Below, piece by piece: positions 1 through 5,245 of a stretch of 5,245 nt of DNA. Positions within the stretch are counted from its first letter, which is position 1; every line of letters begins with the position of its first letter. The notes under the pieces were generated by a model. It had not been told where the DNA came from. It was given only the letters and a program-made list of their open reading frames with translations, and made no database searches. This stretch comes from an uncultured bacterium (lineage in GTDB: Bacteria; Bdellovibrionota_C; UBA2361; CAKMMH01). Both the position numbers and the translations under genes were made by a program. Location: contig CAKMMH010000132.1 of NCBI GenBank assembly GCA_927798255.1, forward strand, positions 1-5,245, read 5' to 3'.

Positions 1-93
1 AAAAATCCAAACATATTTTTCCCTTAAGAAAACATTATTTGGCTTTTAAATATAAAAGGAATCTTAAAAAACCTTTTAAATTATCCTTTTTTA

Positions 94-474
94 TTATCCT
101 TGAGTGCAGCCAGTTAAGCCACCATTTTGGCTATCCCAGTTACAAGTAACACCAGTACCTTTGGCATGAGTAGCTGTTCCTGTGAAGCTTGAACCATCAC
201 CACTAACAGTAATGTTTAAAGTTACACCACTTGATAATGAAGTGATTCCTGGAAGCATGTTAGGACAAGTATCTTGAGTACAAGCGACATAAGTTTCGTT
301 ATCAACAAAATAAGCTTCTTCAGCAGTTGCAACATTTCTTAAATCACTTTTTGCTCTAGCATCAAAACCTCTAGCACGATATTCTGCAAATTGAGGAATA
401 GCAATTGCTGCTAAGATTCCGATAATAGCAACAACAACTAATAGTTCAATTAGCGTAAAACCTTTTTCTCTCAT
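94..474 (-). CDS. Type IV pilin-like protein (prepilin with class III/N-methyl leader)
   Basis: A 126-residue precursor of a type IV pilin or pseudopilin, expected to be cut by the prepilin peptidase, methylated on the new N-terminal Phe and assembled into a filament through its hydrophobic N-terminal helix. Seen: leader MREKG, then FTLIELLVVVAIIGILAAIA, so cleavage falls between G5 and F6 and the conserved Glu of mature position 5 is present (E10). The hydrophobic helix runs to about residue 28, followed by a charged amphipathic part with 'SDLRN' (43-47) and a small globular C-terminal domain rich in Ser, Thr and Gly. Four cysteines (C65, C70, C111, C123) could form two disulfides. The ORF could open 16 codons upstream, but ATG at 474 is chosen because it has an AAGGAG Shine-Dalgarno 9 nt away and gives a normal short leader. 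The SDLRN region resembles deltaproteobacterial pilins as I remember them. Major versus minor pilin cannot be decided: no pilus assembly gene is in the window. Confidence 0.9.
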   Translation of the reverse strand: MREKGFTLIELLVVVAIIGILAAIAIPQFAEYRARGFDARAKSDLRNVATAEEAYFVDNETYVACTQDTCPNMLPGITSLSSGVTLNITVSGDGSSFTGTATHAKGTGVTCNWDSQNGGLTGCTQG

Positions 475-483
475 AGTTACGAT

Positions 484-489
484 CTCCTT
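484..489 (-). promoter_or_regulatory. Shine-Dalgarno site fixing the pilin start
   Basis: On the minus strand AAGGAG lies 9 nt before the ATG at 474-472. It is the strongest ribosome binding site in the window and decides in favour of the start that encodes the leader MREKG, against the longer reading frame opening at 522, whose extra residues (MFLCFKIISLYKEIVT) would give an improbable leader and are encoded by the ribosome binding site itself. Confidence 0.85.
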
Positions 490-574
490 ATATAAAGAAA
501 TTATTTTAAAACATAAGAACAAATTTTATTCTCATTAACCTTTGATGCATTTTATTCAAAAGTGGTATCAAAAT

Positions 575-603
575 TTTTCAAAGATACACTGATTAAATAT
601 TAT
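575..603 (+). promoter_or_regulatory. Weak candidate sigma-70-type promoter for the three-gene operon
   Basis: TTTTCA (575-580) is separated by 17 nt from TATTAT (598-603), which would start transcription near 610 and give a leader of about 90 nt before the ATG at 700. The -10 matches 5 of 6 consensus positions and the -35 matches 4 of 6. In DNA this rich in A/T such matches arise by chance, so this is only a candidate. Confidence 0.22.
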
Positions 604-699
604 CTTCTAAAAATCTGCTAATATCAGGAATCCTTCTTGACACTATTTACATCATATATTTCACAGAAGATATTCTTTAAATTTTAAAAGGTTATAAAT

Positions 700-1032
700 A
701 TGAGTAAAAAATTTGTAAAATACGATTTAAGGAATCCAGAGTTTAGAAGTGCACTAGAAAGATTAGGACTCTTAGAGGATATGAGGGAACATAATTCTTG
801 TGCCAAAAATATTCAAGAGCTTAAACTTCTTATTAGTTCTATGAAAGAAGTTATCGTAAACCTAAGCAGAAAAAACTTAACATTATCAGATAAAATGTTT
901 TTACAAAAAGAATACGATAACTTAAAAAATAGGTATCAAGTACTTCTTGAAACTACAAACTTTAAAATTTTTAAACAAGTTCAAAATAAATTAGAAGTTA
1001 TTGCTGATAATAAAATTAAATACATAAACTAA
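700..1032 (+). CDS. Hypothetical small helical (coiled-coil-like) protein, first gene of signalling operon
   Basis: A 110-residue protein that I do not recognise. It is Lys/Glu/Leu/Asn rich, has no signal peptide or membrane segment, and is presumably cytoplasmic. From about residue 35 to 105 it is almost free of Pro and Gly, with Leu/Ile/Val/Met spaced roughly as in heptads (for example through LKLLISSMKEVIVNL and YDNLKNRYQVLLE), so a helical hairpin or coiled coil is likely. There is one cysteine (C34). The start is supported by AAAAGG at 686-691, 8 nt before the ATG. It ends 24 nt before the histidine kinase gene and is probably cotranscribed with it and the HDOD gene; by position it could be a partner or adaptor of one of them, which is inference only. 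That it is a real gene is supported by its ribosome binding site, its operon position and codon use like its neighbours. Confidence 0.75.
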   Translation: MSKKFVKYDLRNPEFRSALERLGLLEDMREHNSCAKNIQELKLLISSMKEVIVNLSRKNLTLSDKMFLQKEYDNLKNRYQVLLETTNFKIFKQVQNKLEVIADNKIKYIN

Positions 1033-1056
1033 TTATTTAAAAAACTATAAATTAAT

Positions 1057-2799
1057 ATGCCAGACGAACAAGGACTTCAAAAACAGATATCTGAGCTTAA
1101 TGATAGACTACATCTATTAGATGAAATTAATAGATTGATTGCCACAAATACATCTTTAAACAAAATCTTTAAAAATTTAATTAATGAATGTGCTTTTCGT
1201 TTTTCTCCAGACTTAGCATTAGGATTACTTTTAAATGATAACAATGAATTTGATGTTATAGATGCTTACGGTTGTTCACCAAGACTTTTACCAGAAACAA
1301 TTAAAAAAGGTGATAGTAAATTTTTATATCAACTATTAAATATCGGAGGACACTTTACAATAAATGAACTAAAATACGAAGATGAGTTATCAATATTTAA
1401 AGATCTAAACATAATATCAATTGAATGTTGCATGCTTGAAGTTAAAGGAGATCCTTTAGGAATATTTCTTTTAGGCTACAAAAATAAATATTCAATGAAT
1501 GAAGAGGAATTATTAAGATTTGATGAATTTGTACGTGCATCAACTGTGGCTATAAACAATGCTAAGAATAAAGAAAAAATTGCAAAATATACTAGTAAAC
1601 TTGAGGAGCTTGTACAAAATAGGACAAAAGCATTAGAAATCCAAACTGTTAAAGCAGAAGAAGCTAACATCGCAAAATCAAGATTTTTAGCAAATATGAG
1701 CCATGAGCTTAGAACCCCACTAACTGCAATTGTAGGTTATGCAAACATTTTAAACGATGGTATTTTAGGAGAGCTCGATAAAGACCAGAAAGATGCTATA
1801 GAAGCTATTTGTAAATCAAGCGACCATTTAAAAATTTTAATAGATGATGTATTAAATCTTGCAAGAATTGAATCAGGAAAGGAAGTATCAAATCCGGAAG
1901 ATTTAAGTTTAAAGTCTATGATTGAAGAATCGATAAATCTTGTTAAGCAAACCGCAAAACAAAAAAATATAAGTTTATATCCTCCAACTTTTGATGAAGA
2001 ACTTCAAAATATTTCTATATATTTTGATAAAAAGCACTTTAAGCAAATAATGGTTAATCTTCTATCAAATGCTATAAAATATACAGAACCTAATGGGACG
2101 GTCCATGTATTATTAGAAAATACAGGAGAAGCAATAAAAGTTTCAATACAAGATACGGGTATAGGAATTCCAGAAGAAAAATTAAAAACAGTATTTGAAA
2201 GATTTGAACGAGGAACAGATGAATATAGTAAAAGTCAGGTTGGAACTGGTATAGGACTAAATTTAACAAGAAAACTTGTAATCCTTAATAAAGGCGAAAT
2301 AGGAGTAACAAGTGTTAAAGGACAGGGGTCAACTTTTTATTTCTCAGCTCCAATTTCTACTAATAAAAAAGCAGAAACTGAGATTATTACCAAAGATTCA
2401 TTTGTTTCAAAATTAAACGGCTTGTCTATTATGATTATAGACAAAGATGAGGATTCTTGTAAAATTATAGAAAATGTTTTAAACATTGCAGATGCTAAAA
2501 CATACACAAGAAGTACCTATAAAAACCTTTTAGAAGAAATTGATGATTTAAATATCGATTTAATATTATGTGATGTAAAAATCGATGAAGAAAATGGAAT
2601 TAGTTTTATTAGACAATTAAAGAATTTAAATTCGGAGTTGTCTAAAATCCCAGTTATTGTTGTAAGCGCATCAGCTTTTGAGGAAAATAAATCTTCTGCA
2701 ATGCAAGCAGGTGCATCATCTTTTATAGCTAAACCCTTTAAGCCAATTAATCTTATAAATACCATAAGACAATTGACTCTTAATAGGGCATTAAATTAA
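1057..2799 (+). CDS. Soluble hybrid sensor histidine kinase (GAF-HisKA-HATPase_c-REC)
   Basis: A 580-residue kinase that should autophosphorylate on His and pass the phosphate to an Asp in its own receiver domain. Seen, in order: short helical start (1-20); GAF-like sensor domain (about 20-170); coiled linker (170-207); HisKA dimerisation helix with H-box 'SHELRTP', catalytic H216; HATPase_c with N-box (N334, N338), G1 box DTGIGIP (366-372), F-box around 380-383 and G2 box GTGIGL (396-401); and a C-terminal receiver (about 455-575) with phospho-acceptor D506, switch residue S537 and conserved K559. All kinase boxes look intact. There is no transmembrane segment, so the signal is probably cytoplasmic and bound by the GAF domain; the ligand is unknown. 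Odd: the acidic pocket of the receiver reads D462-K463 where a pair of acids is usual. The protein ends 21 residues after K559, leaving no Hpt domain. No Shine-Dalgarno precedes the ATG; the start is chosen from operon spacing and domain completeness. Confidence 0.95.
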   Translation: MPDEQGLQKQISELNDRLHLLDEINRLIATNTSLNKIFKNLINECAFRFSPDLALGLLLNDNNEFDVIDAYGCSPRLLPETIKKGDSKFLYQLLNIGGHFTINELKYEDELSIFKDLNIISIECCMLEVKGDPLGIFLLGYKNKYSMNEEELLRFDEFVRASTVAINNAKNKEKIAKYTSKLEELVQNRTKALEIQTVKAEEANIAKSRFLANMSHELRTPLTAIVGYANILNDGILGELDKDQKDAIEAICKSSDHLKILIDDVLNLARIESGKEVSNPEDLSLKSMIEESINLVKQTAKQKNISLYPPTFDEELQNISIYFDKKHFKQIMVNLLSNAIKYTEPNGTVHVLLENTGEAIKVSIQDTGIGIPEEKLKTVFERFERGTDEYSKSQVGTGIGLNLTRKLVILNKGEIGVTSVKGQGSTFYFSAPISTNKKAETEIITKDSFVSKLNGLSIMIIDKDEDSCKIIENVLNIADAKTYTRSTYKNLLEEIDDLNIDLILCDVKIDEENGISFIRQLKNLNSELSKIPVIVVSASAFEENKSSAMQAGASSFIAKPFKPINLINTIRQLTLNRALN

Positions 2800-2821
2800 T
2801 TTTAATTTTAGTAAAATAAAC

Positions 2822-4324
2822 ATGGCAGATAATACAGTGAGCATAACAAGTGAGCAATTTATTGAAAAATTAAGAAAGGCATTATTATTAAATGGTGATT
2901 TTCCAGCATGTGCTAAAACCGTAAACGAATTAAGAGTGCTTGCATCAAATCCAAACACGCCTGCAAATAAAATGTCAGAGCTAATCTTAAGAGACCCTTC
3001 TTTAAGTACAAAAATTTTAAATTTTGTAAATAGTGCTTTCTTTCAAAGGGGAACACAAATAACTACGATAAGCCAAGCTGTAATGCATATAGGAACTAAA
3101 CAACTAGCTGAGCTTTGTTCTAACTTTACATTACTTCAAAAATTGGTGCCTACTGCAAGAAAAGGTGGACCTTTTGCATTAGCTTTAGAAAGATTAATCT
3201 CTACCTCTATTCTAACTAGTATTCTTAACTCATCAGAGACTACTAATAAAGCTAAAAATGAAGAATCTGGTTATCTTGTGGGGACTTTTTCAGAAATAGG
3301 ATTAATGTTAACTTCTTATTATTTTCCAAAACTTTTTGAAAATGCGCATCAAAGAAGTTTAGAAAAAAACATATCTTTAAATAAAAGTATCAAACAATTA
3401 ACTGGTTTTGAACCACTTGAAATAAGTTTAGACGTCTTGGCTACATTAAAAATGCCTACTGTTTACACTGCATCTGTTATTACTGCATTAAAATTCAAAA
3501 ATAATGAAATTAAATTTGAATCACTCGATAGTAGTCAAAGTTTAACTAAGAATTTGCTTATTGCACAAGATATTTCAAGTAATATTGTAGGGGAATATAA
3601 CAATACTCCACTAAACGAAATTGTTCAAAACATTTCAAATTTATATAACATAGGTAATGATAAACTATACGACTGTATTGAATTATTTTCAAAAGAATTT
3701 CCTAACCATTGTCAAACAATGCAAATTGAACTACCACCTATTGAAAAATTAGATGAGCTTTCTGAGGCAAAAAATTCATCCTCTACTATCAAAAACTGTG
3801 AAGCTAATGAATTATTAGATGGAAGTAATGATGAGAAAGTTACTGAGAAAACTAAAGTTACAATGCAAAAATATTTACAAGATATAAAAGAAAGCATTGA
3901 AAACGATGAATCAATTGCGTCGATTATTACTACTATTATGGAATCACTTGTTTGGGGATTAAATTTTGATAGAGTTTTATTATTACTTGTTGATATCGAA
4001 AGAACAAAACTTCAAGGACGTATGTTTTTAGGAAATAGTACTGATAATCTTGAACCTAAAAATATTATTATACCACTAGATATAACAAGTGCAAAAGTTC
4101 CTTCAAAATGTTTCTATAATGGACAAATTACAACTTCTGGTGAATTAGTATTTCCAAAAGATTCTTCTTGTATAGCTATACCAATTGGGTTACACGAGAC
4201 ATGTATTGGAGTTCTTTATGCGTCATTTACCGATAAAAATAATAATACTATATCTTCTTATATGTTAGATATCGCAAAAGGAATTTTACAAGAATTAATA
4301 AAATTAACTTCTCAAGATAATTAA
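2822..4324 (+). CDS. HDOD domain protein with C-terminal GAF domain
   Basis: A 500-residue cytoplasmic signalling protein. The N-terminal HDOD domain spans about residues 15-215: it opens with a helix leading to FPACAKTVNELRVLA, continues through the typical ILRDPSLSTKILNFVNSAFF (56-74) and the AVMHIGTKQLAEL helix (86-98), and closes with a GF-x-PLEISLDVLATLKMP stretch (195-212). HDOD is a degenerate relative of HD hydrolases; here the place where HD enzymes have the His-Asp pair reads TFSEIG (155-160), so hydrolysis is unlikely and protein-protein signalling is the expected role. A helical middle part (215-300) and an acidic, Ser-rich, probably flexible linker (305-345) lead to a GAF-like domain (about 350-495) with a hydrophobic strand FDRVLLLLVD. 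No Shine-Dalgarno precedes the ATG, which lies 22 nt after the kinase stop; the start fits the usual short lead into HDOD. Operon position suggests it works with the kinase. HDOD proteins are linked to motility, biofilm and stress signalling in other bacteria, but the target here is unknown. Confidence 0.9.
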   Translation: MADNTVSITSEQFIEKLRKALLLNGDFPACAKTVNELRVLASNPNTPANKMSELILRDPSLSTKILNFVNSAFFQRGTQITTISQAVMHIGTKQLAELCSNFTLLQKLVPTARKGGPFALALERLISTSILTSILNSSETTNKAKNEESGYLVGTFSEIGLMLTSYYFPKLFENAHQRSLEKNISLNKSIKQLTGFEPLEISLDVLATLKMPTVYTASVITALKFKNNEIKFESLDSSQSLTKNLLIAQDISSNIVGEYNNTPLNEIVQNISNLYNIGNDKLYDCIELFSKEFPNHCQTMQIELPPIEKLDELSEAKNSSSTIKNCEANELLDGSNDEKVTEKTKVTMQKYLQDIKESIENDESIASIITTIMESLVWGLNFDRVLLLLVDIERTKLQGRMFLGNSTDNLEPKNIIIPLDITSAKVPSKCFYNGQITTSGELVFPKDSSCIAIPIGLHETCIGVLYASFTDKNNNTISSYMLDIAKGILQELIKLTSQDN

Positions 4325-4326
4325 TT

Positions 4327-4346
4327 AATATATTTTTTTATATATT
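4327..4346. terminator. Possible weak hairpin between convergent genes
   Basis: AATATAT (4327-4333) and ATATATT (4340-4346) form a perfect 7-bp inverted repeat with a T6 loop, between the stop of the HDOD gene and the last codons of the HAD gene. The stem has no G-C pair and no U-tract follows, so it does not look like an ordinary intrinsic terminator. It is listed because two transcripts converge here with only 13 nt between stop codons and no better terminator is visible. Confidence 0.18.
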
Positions 4347-5165
4347 TGCTAAATCATTGTCTGCTTTAATTTTATTAATAAGTGCTTTTATATACTTATC
4401 AATTATTTGATTTTCTCTGTAATCTGCTGGGGTAATAATATTTACTCTATTATCATTTATAAGTTTTTTTGCAATTGCTTGTTTTTCTACTTTTTTAGGA
4501 TTATATACAGCTACTGAATGTCCTCCATGTGATCTTAAAACTTTCATAGCTGGAATATCTGTTTCTCCATCTCCAATAAATACCATATTTTCGAAAGGAA
4601 TTTCTCTTTTATCTTTTTCTATACGTGCATTTACTTTAATATTATCATTAATATCTAAACACCCCTTATTTATTCTAAAAAGATACTGCGTCTTTGAAGT
4701 GTAGTTTACAACATTTGCAGGCCAGATAGGATTACCTTGTTTATCATACATATAAGATGATGCAAAAACCTCTTCAAAATATTTTCCAATTGCTGTTTTT
4801 TTAATAATTTCACGAAGTCCTGATGAAATAATAAAGTGCCTTACTTTTACGCCATGACGTTTTCCATACTCATTAATTCTTTCAAACCACCCCTCAACGC
4901 CTTTATAAAATTTTACACTTGCTCCATACTCTAAAAATGCATTTTTTGTAAAAGGAACTCCCTTTTTATTAGCTTCTTCTATCATAAGCTTCATATAAGC
5001 TGCATTAGTATCTGCAAAATTTTCTTTTGCAACTTTATTTGATTTTGCCCAAAACTTTAAAGGTGTAGTTTGAAGCTTTTTCATAAAACCATACTCTTGC
5101 ATATTTTTAGGAGACAATGTCCCATCAAAATCATAACAAATCGCCATTTGAATTAGTTTTGTCAT
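4338..5165 (-). CDS. HAD-superfamily phosphatase, phosphoserine-phosphatase-like, substrate unknown
   Basis: A 275-residue cytoplasmic hydrolase expected to cleave a phosphomonoester through an aspartyl-phosphate intermediate with Mg2+. Seen: motif I YDFDGTL (11-17) with nucleophile D12 and acid/base D14; motif II FIISSGL (111-117), with S114 the likely phosphate ligand; a probable motif III lysine in TSKTQYL (K158); and motif IV IGDGETDIPAM (197-207) with D199 and D203. About 95 residues between motifs I and II form a helical C1-type cap, which should set substrate choice. The GDGETD form and cap position recall the phosphoserine phosphatase branch, but the K158-to-D199 distance is longer than in SerB because of a Lys/Asn-rich insert around 165-190, so I do not call it SerB. 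The start at 5165 is preferred over Met7: it has AAAAGG 10 nt upstream (5176-5181) and AGGA 4 nt upstream, whereas Met7 has none. It converges on the HDOD gene and has its own likely promoter, so it is probably not part of that module. Confidence 0.92.
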   Translation of the reverse strand: MTKLIQMAICYDFDGTLSPKNMQEYGFMKKLQTTPLKFWAKSNKVAKENFADTNAAYMKLMIEEANKKGVPFTKNAFLEYGASVKFYKGVEGWFERINEYGKRHGVKVRHFIISSGLREIIKKTAIGKYFEEVFASSYMYDKQGNPIWPANVVNYTSKTQYLFRINKGCLDINDNIKVNARIEKDKREIPFENMVFIGDGETDIPAMKVLRSHGGHSVAVYNPKKVEKQAIAKKLINDNRVNIITPADYRENQIIDKYIKALINKIKADNDLANI

Positions 5166-5200
5166 ATATTCCTAACCTTTTATTTTTACATACATTAAGT

Positions 5201-5231
5201 ATTATAAAATGTTTTTATCAATTTCCTTCAA
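5201..5231 (-). promoter_or_regulatory. Candidate sigma-70-type promoter for the HAD phosphatase gene
   Basis: On the minus strand a perfect TATAAT -10 box (5201-5206) is preceded, after 19 nt, by TTGAAG (5226-5231), which matches four of six -35 positions. Transcription would start near 5195, giving a leader of about 30 nt that contains the AAAAGG and AGGA ribosome binding sequences. The spacer is longer than the usual 17 nt, which lowers confidence in the -35 but not much in the -10. Confidence 0.42.
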
Positions 5232-5245
5232 TTTTTGTTTCTTCA

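Larger units (their letters stand above)
475..699. other. Divergent intergenic region between pilin and signalling operon
   Basis: This 225-bp AT-rich non-coding stretch separates the minus-strand pilin from the plus-strand operon, so it should hold both promoters. I find no convincing -35/-10 pair or sigma-54 (GG-N10-GC type) element for the pilin. For the operon only a weak candidate at 575-603 is seen. A perfect TTGACA at 637-642 lacks a -10 box at the right spacing. A short imperfect inverted repeat (ATATTA at 597-602 and TAATAT at 619-624) lies in the middle; it is all A/T and may be chance. Confidence 0.6.

Noticed and set aside
53..78. Inverted repeat TAAAAGG / CCTTTTA downstream of the pilin gene, possible terminator
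   Set aside because: The stem is 7 bp with only two G-C pairs, the loop is 12 nt, and no T-run follows on the minus strand, so it is too weak to call.
475..522. Longer pilin reading frame starting at 522 (16 extra residues)
   Set aside because: The extension runs through the AAGGAG ribosome binding site, has no such site of its own that I can see, and would give an odd hydrophobic leader; ATG at 474 gives a standard prepilin leader.
637..642. Perfect TTGACA -35 hexamer upstream of the 110-residue gene
   Set aside because: No acceptable -10 box lies 16-18 nt downstream; TATATT at 655-660 is only 12 nt away, too close for a normal sigma-70 promoter.
1476..1670. Minus-strand open frame inside the histidine kinase gene
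   Set aside because: It lies wholly within the GAF-to-HisKA coding region, shows no recognisable motif and is best explained as the complement of an A-rich coding strand.
2517..2765. Minus-strand open frame opposite the receiver domain
   Set aside because: It overlaps a well-conserved receiver domain on the other strand and carries no motif of its own.
3284..3303. HD-type phosphohydrolase activity in the HDOD protein
   Set aside because: The position where HD enzymes carry the His-Asp pair reads TFSEIG, so metal ligands are missing, as is usual for HDOD proteins.
3712..3897. Minus-strand open frame opposite the HDOD-GAF linker
   Set aside because: It is a short frame opposite the low-complexity linker of a real gene, with Ser/Phe-rich composition typical of antisense reading.
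4964..5147. Alternative HAD start at Met7 (ATG at 5147)
   Set aside because: It has no ribosome binding site, whereas Met1 at 5165 has two candidate sites; both starts would keep the catalytic motif I.

Overview
This is an AT-rich window (roughly 30 % G+C by eye) from a bacterium, with five convincing protein genes and no RNA gene, insertion sequence, CRISPR array or phage gene that I can see. The pilin has the classical Gram-negative type IV prepilin N-terminus followed by an 'SDLRN' stretch, which is familiar from deltaproteobacterial-type pilins. Together with a GAF-hybrid histidine kinase and an HDOD protein, this suggests a Gram-negative, probably motile or surface-attached organism, perhaps deltaproteobacterial in the broad sense or a related low-GC lineage. 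The taxonomic guess is weak. Strong codon bias towards A/T is shared by all five genes, so nothing looks recently transferred.

Layout. Positions 94-474 (minus strand) hold a small type IV pilin-like protein. A 225-bp divergent intergenic region (475-699) follows. Then come three plus-strand genes, tightly spaced (24 and 22 nt gaps) and probably one operon: an unrecognised 110-residue helical protein (700-1032), a soluble GAF-HisKA-HATPase-receiver hybrid histidine kinase (1057-2799), and an HDOD-GAF signalling protein (2822-4324). Converging on this operon with only 13 nt between stop codons is a HAD-superfamily phosphatase (4338-5165, minus strand) with its own likely promoter near the right edge.

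How they may work together. The three-gene operon looks like a cytoplasmic signalling module: a GAF-sensing kinase ending in a receiver, an HDOD-GAF protein of the kind often used as signalling scaffold or output, and a small coiled-coil-like partner. No DNA-binding response regulator or Hpt protein is encoded here, so the phosphate destination is unknown. The divergent pilin raises the possibility that the module acts on type IV pili or surface behaviour, but this rests only on adjacency. The most notable sequence detail is in the kinase's receiver domain, where a lysine (K463) sits at one of the two conserved acidic-pocket positions. The HAD phosphatase is probably unrelated housekeeping or accessory metabolism.
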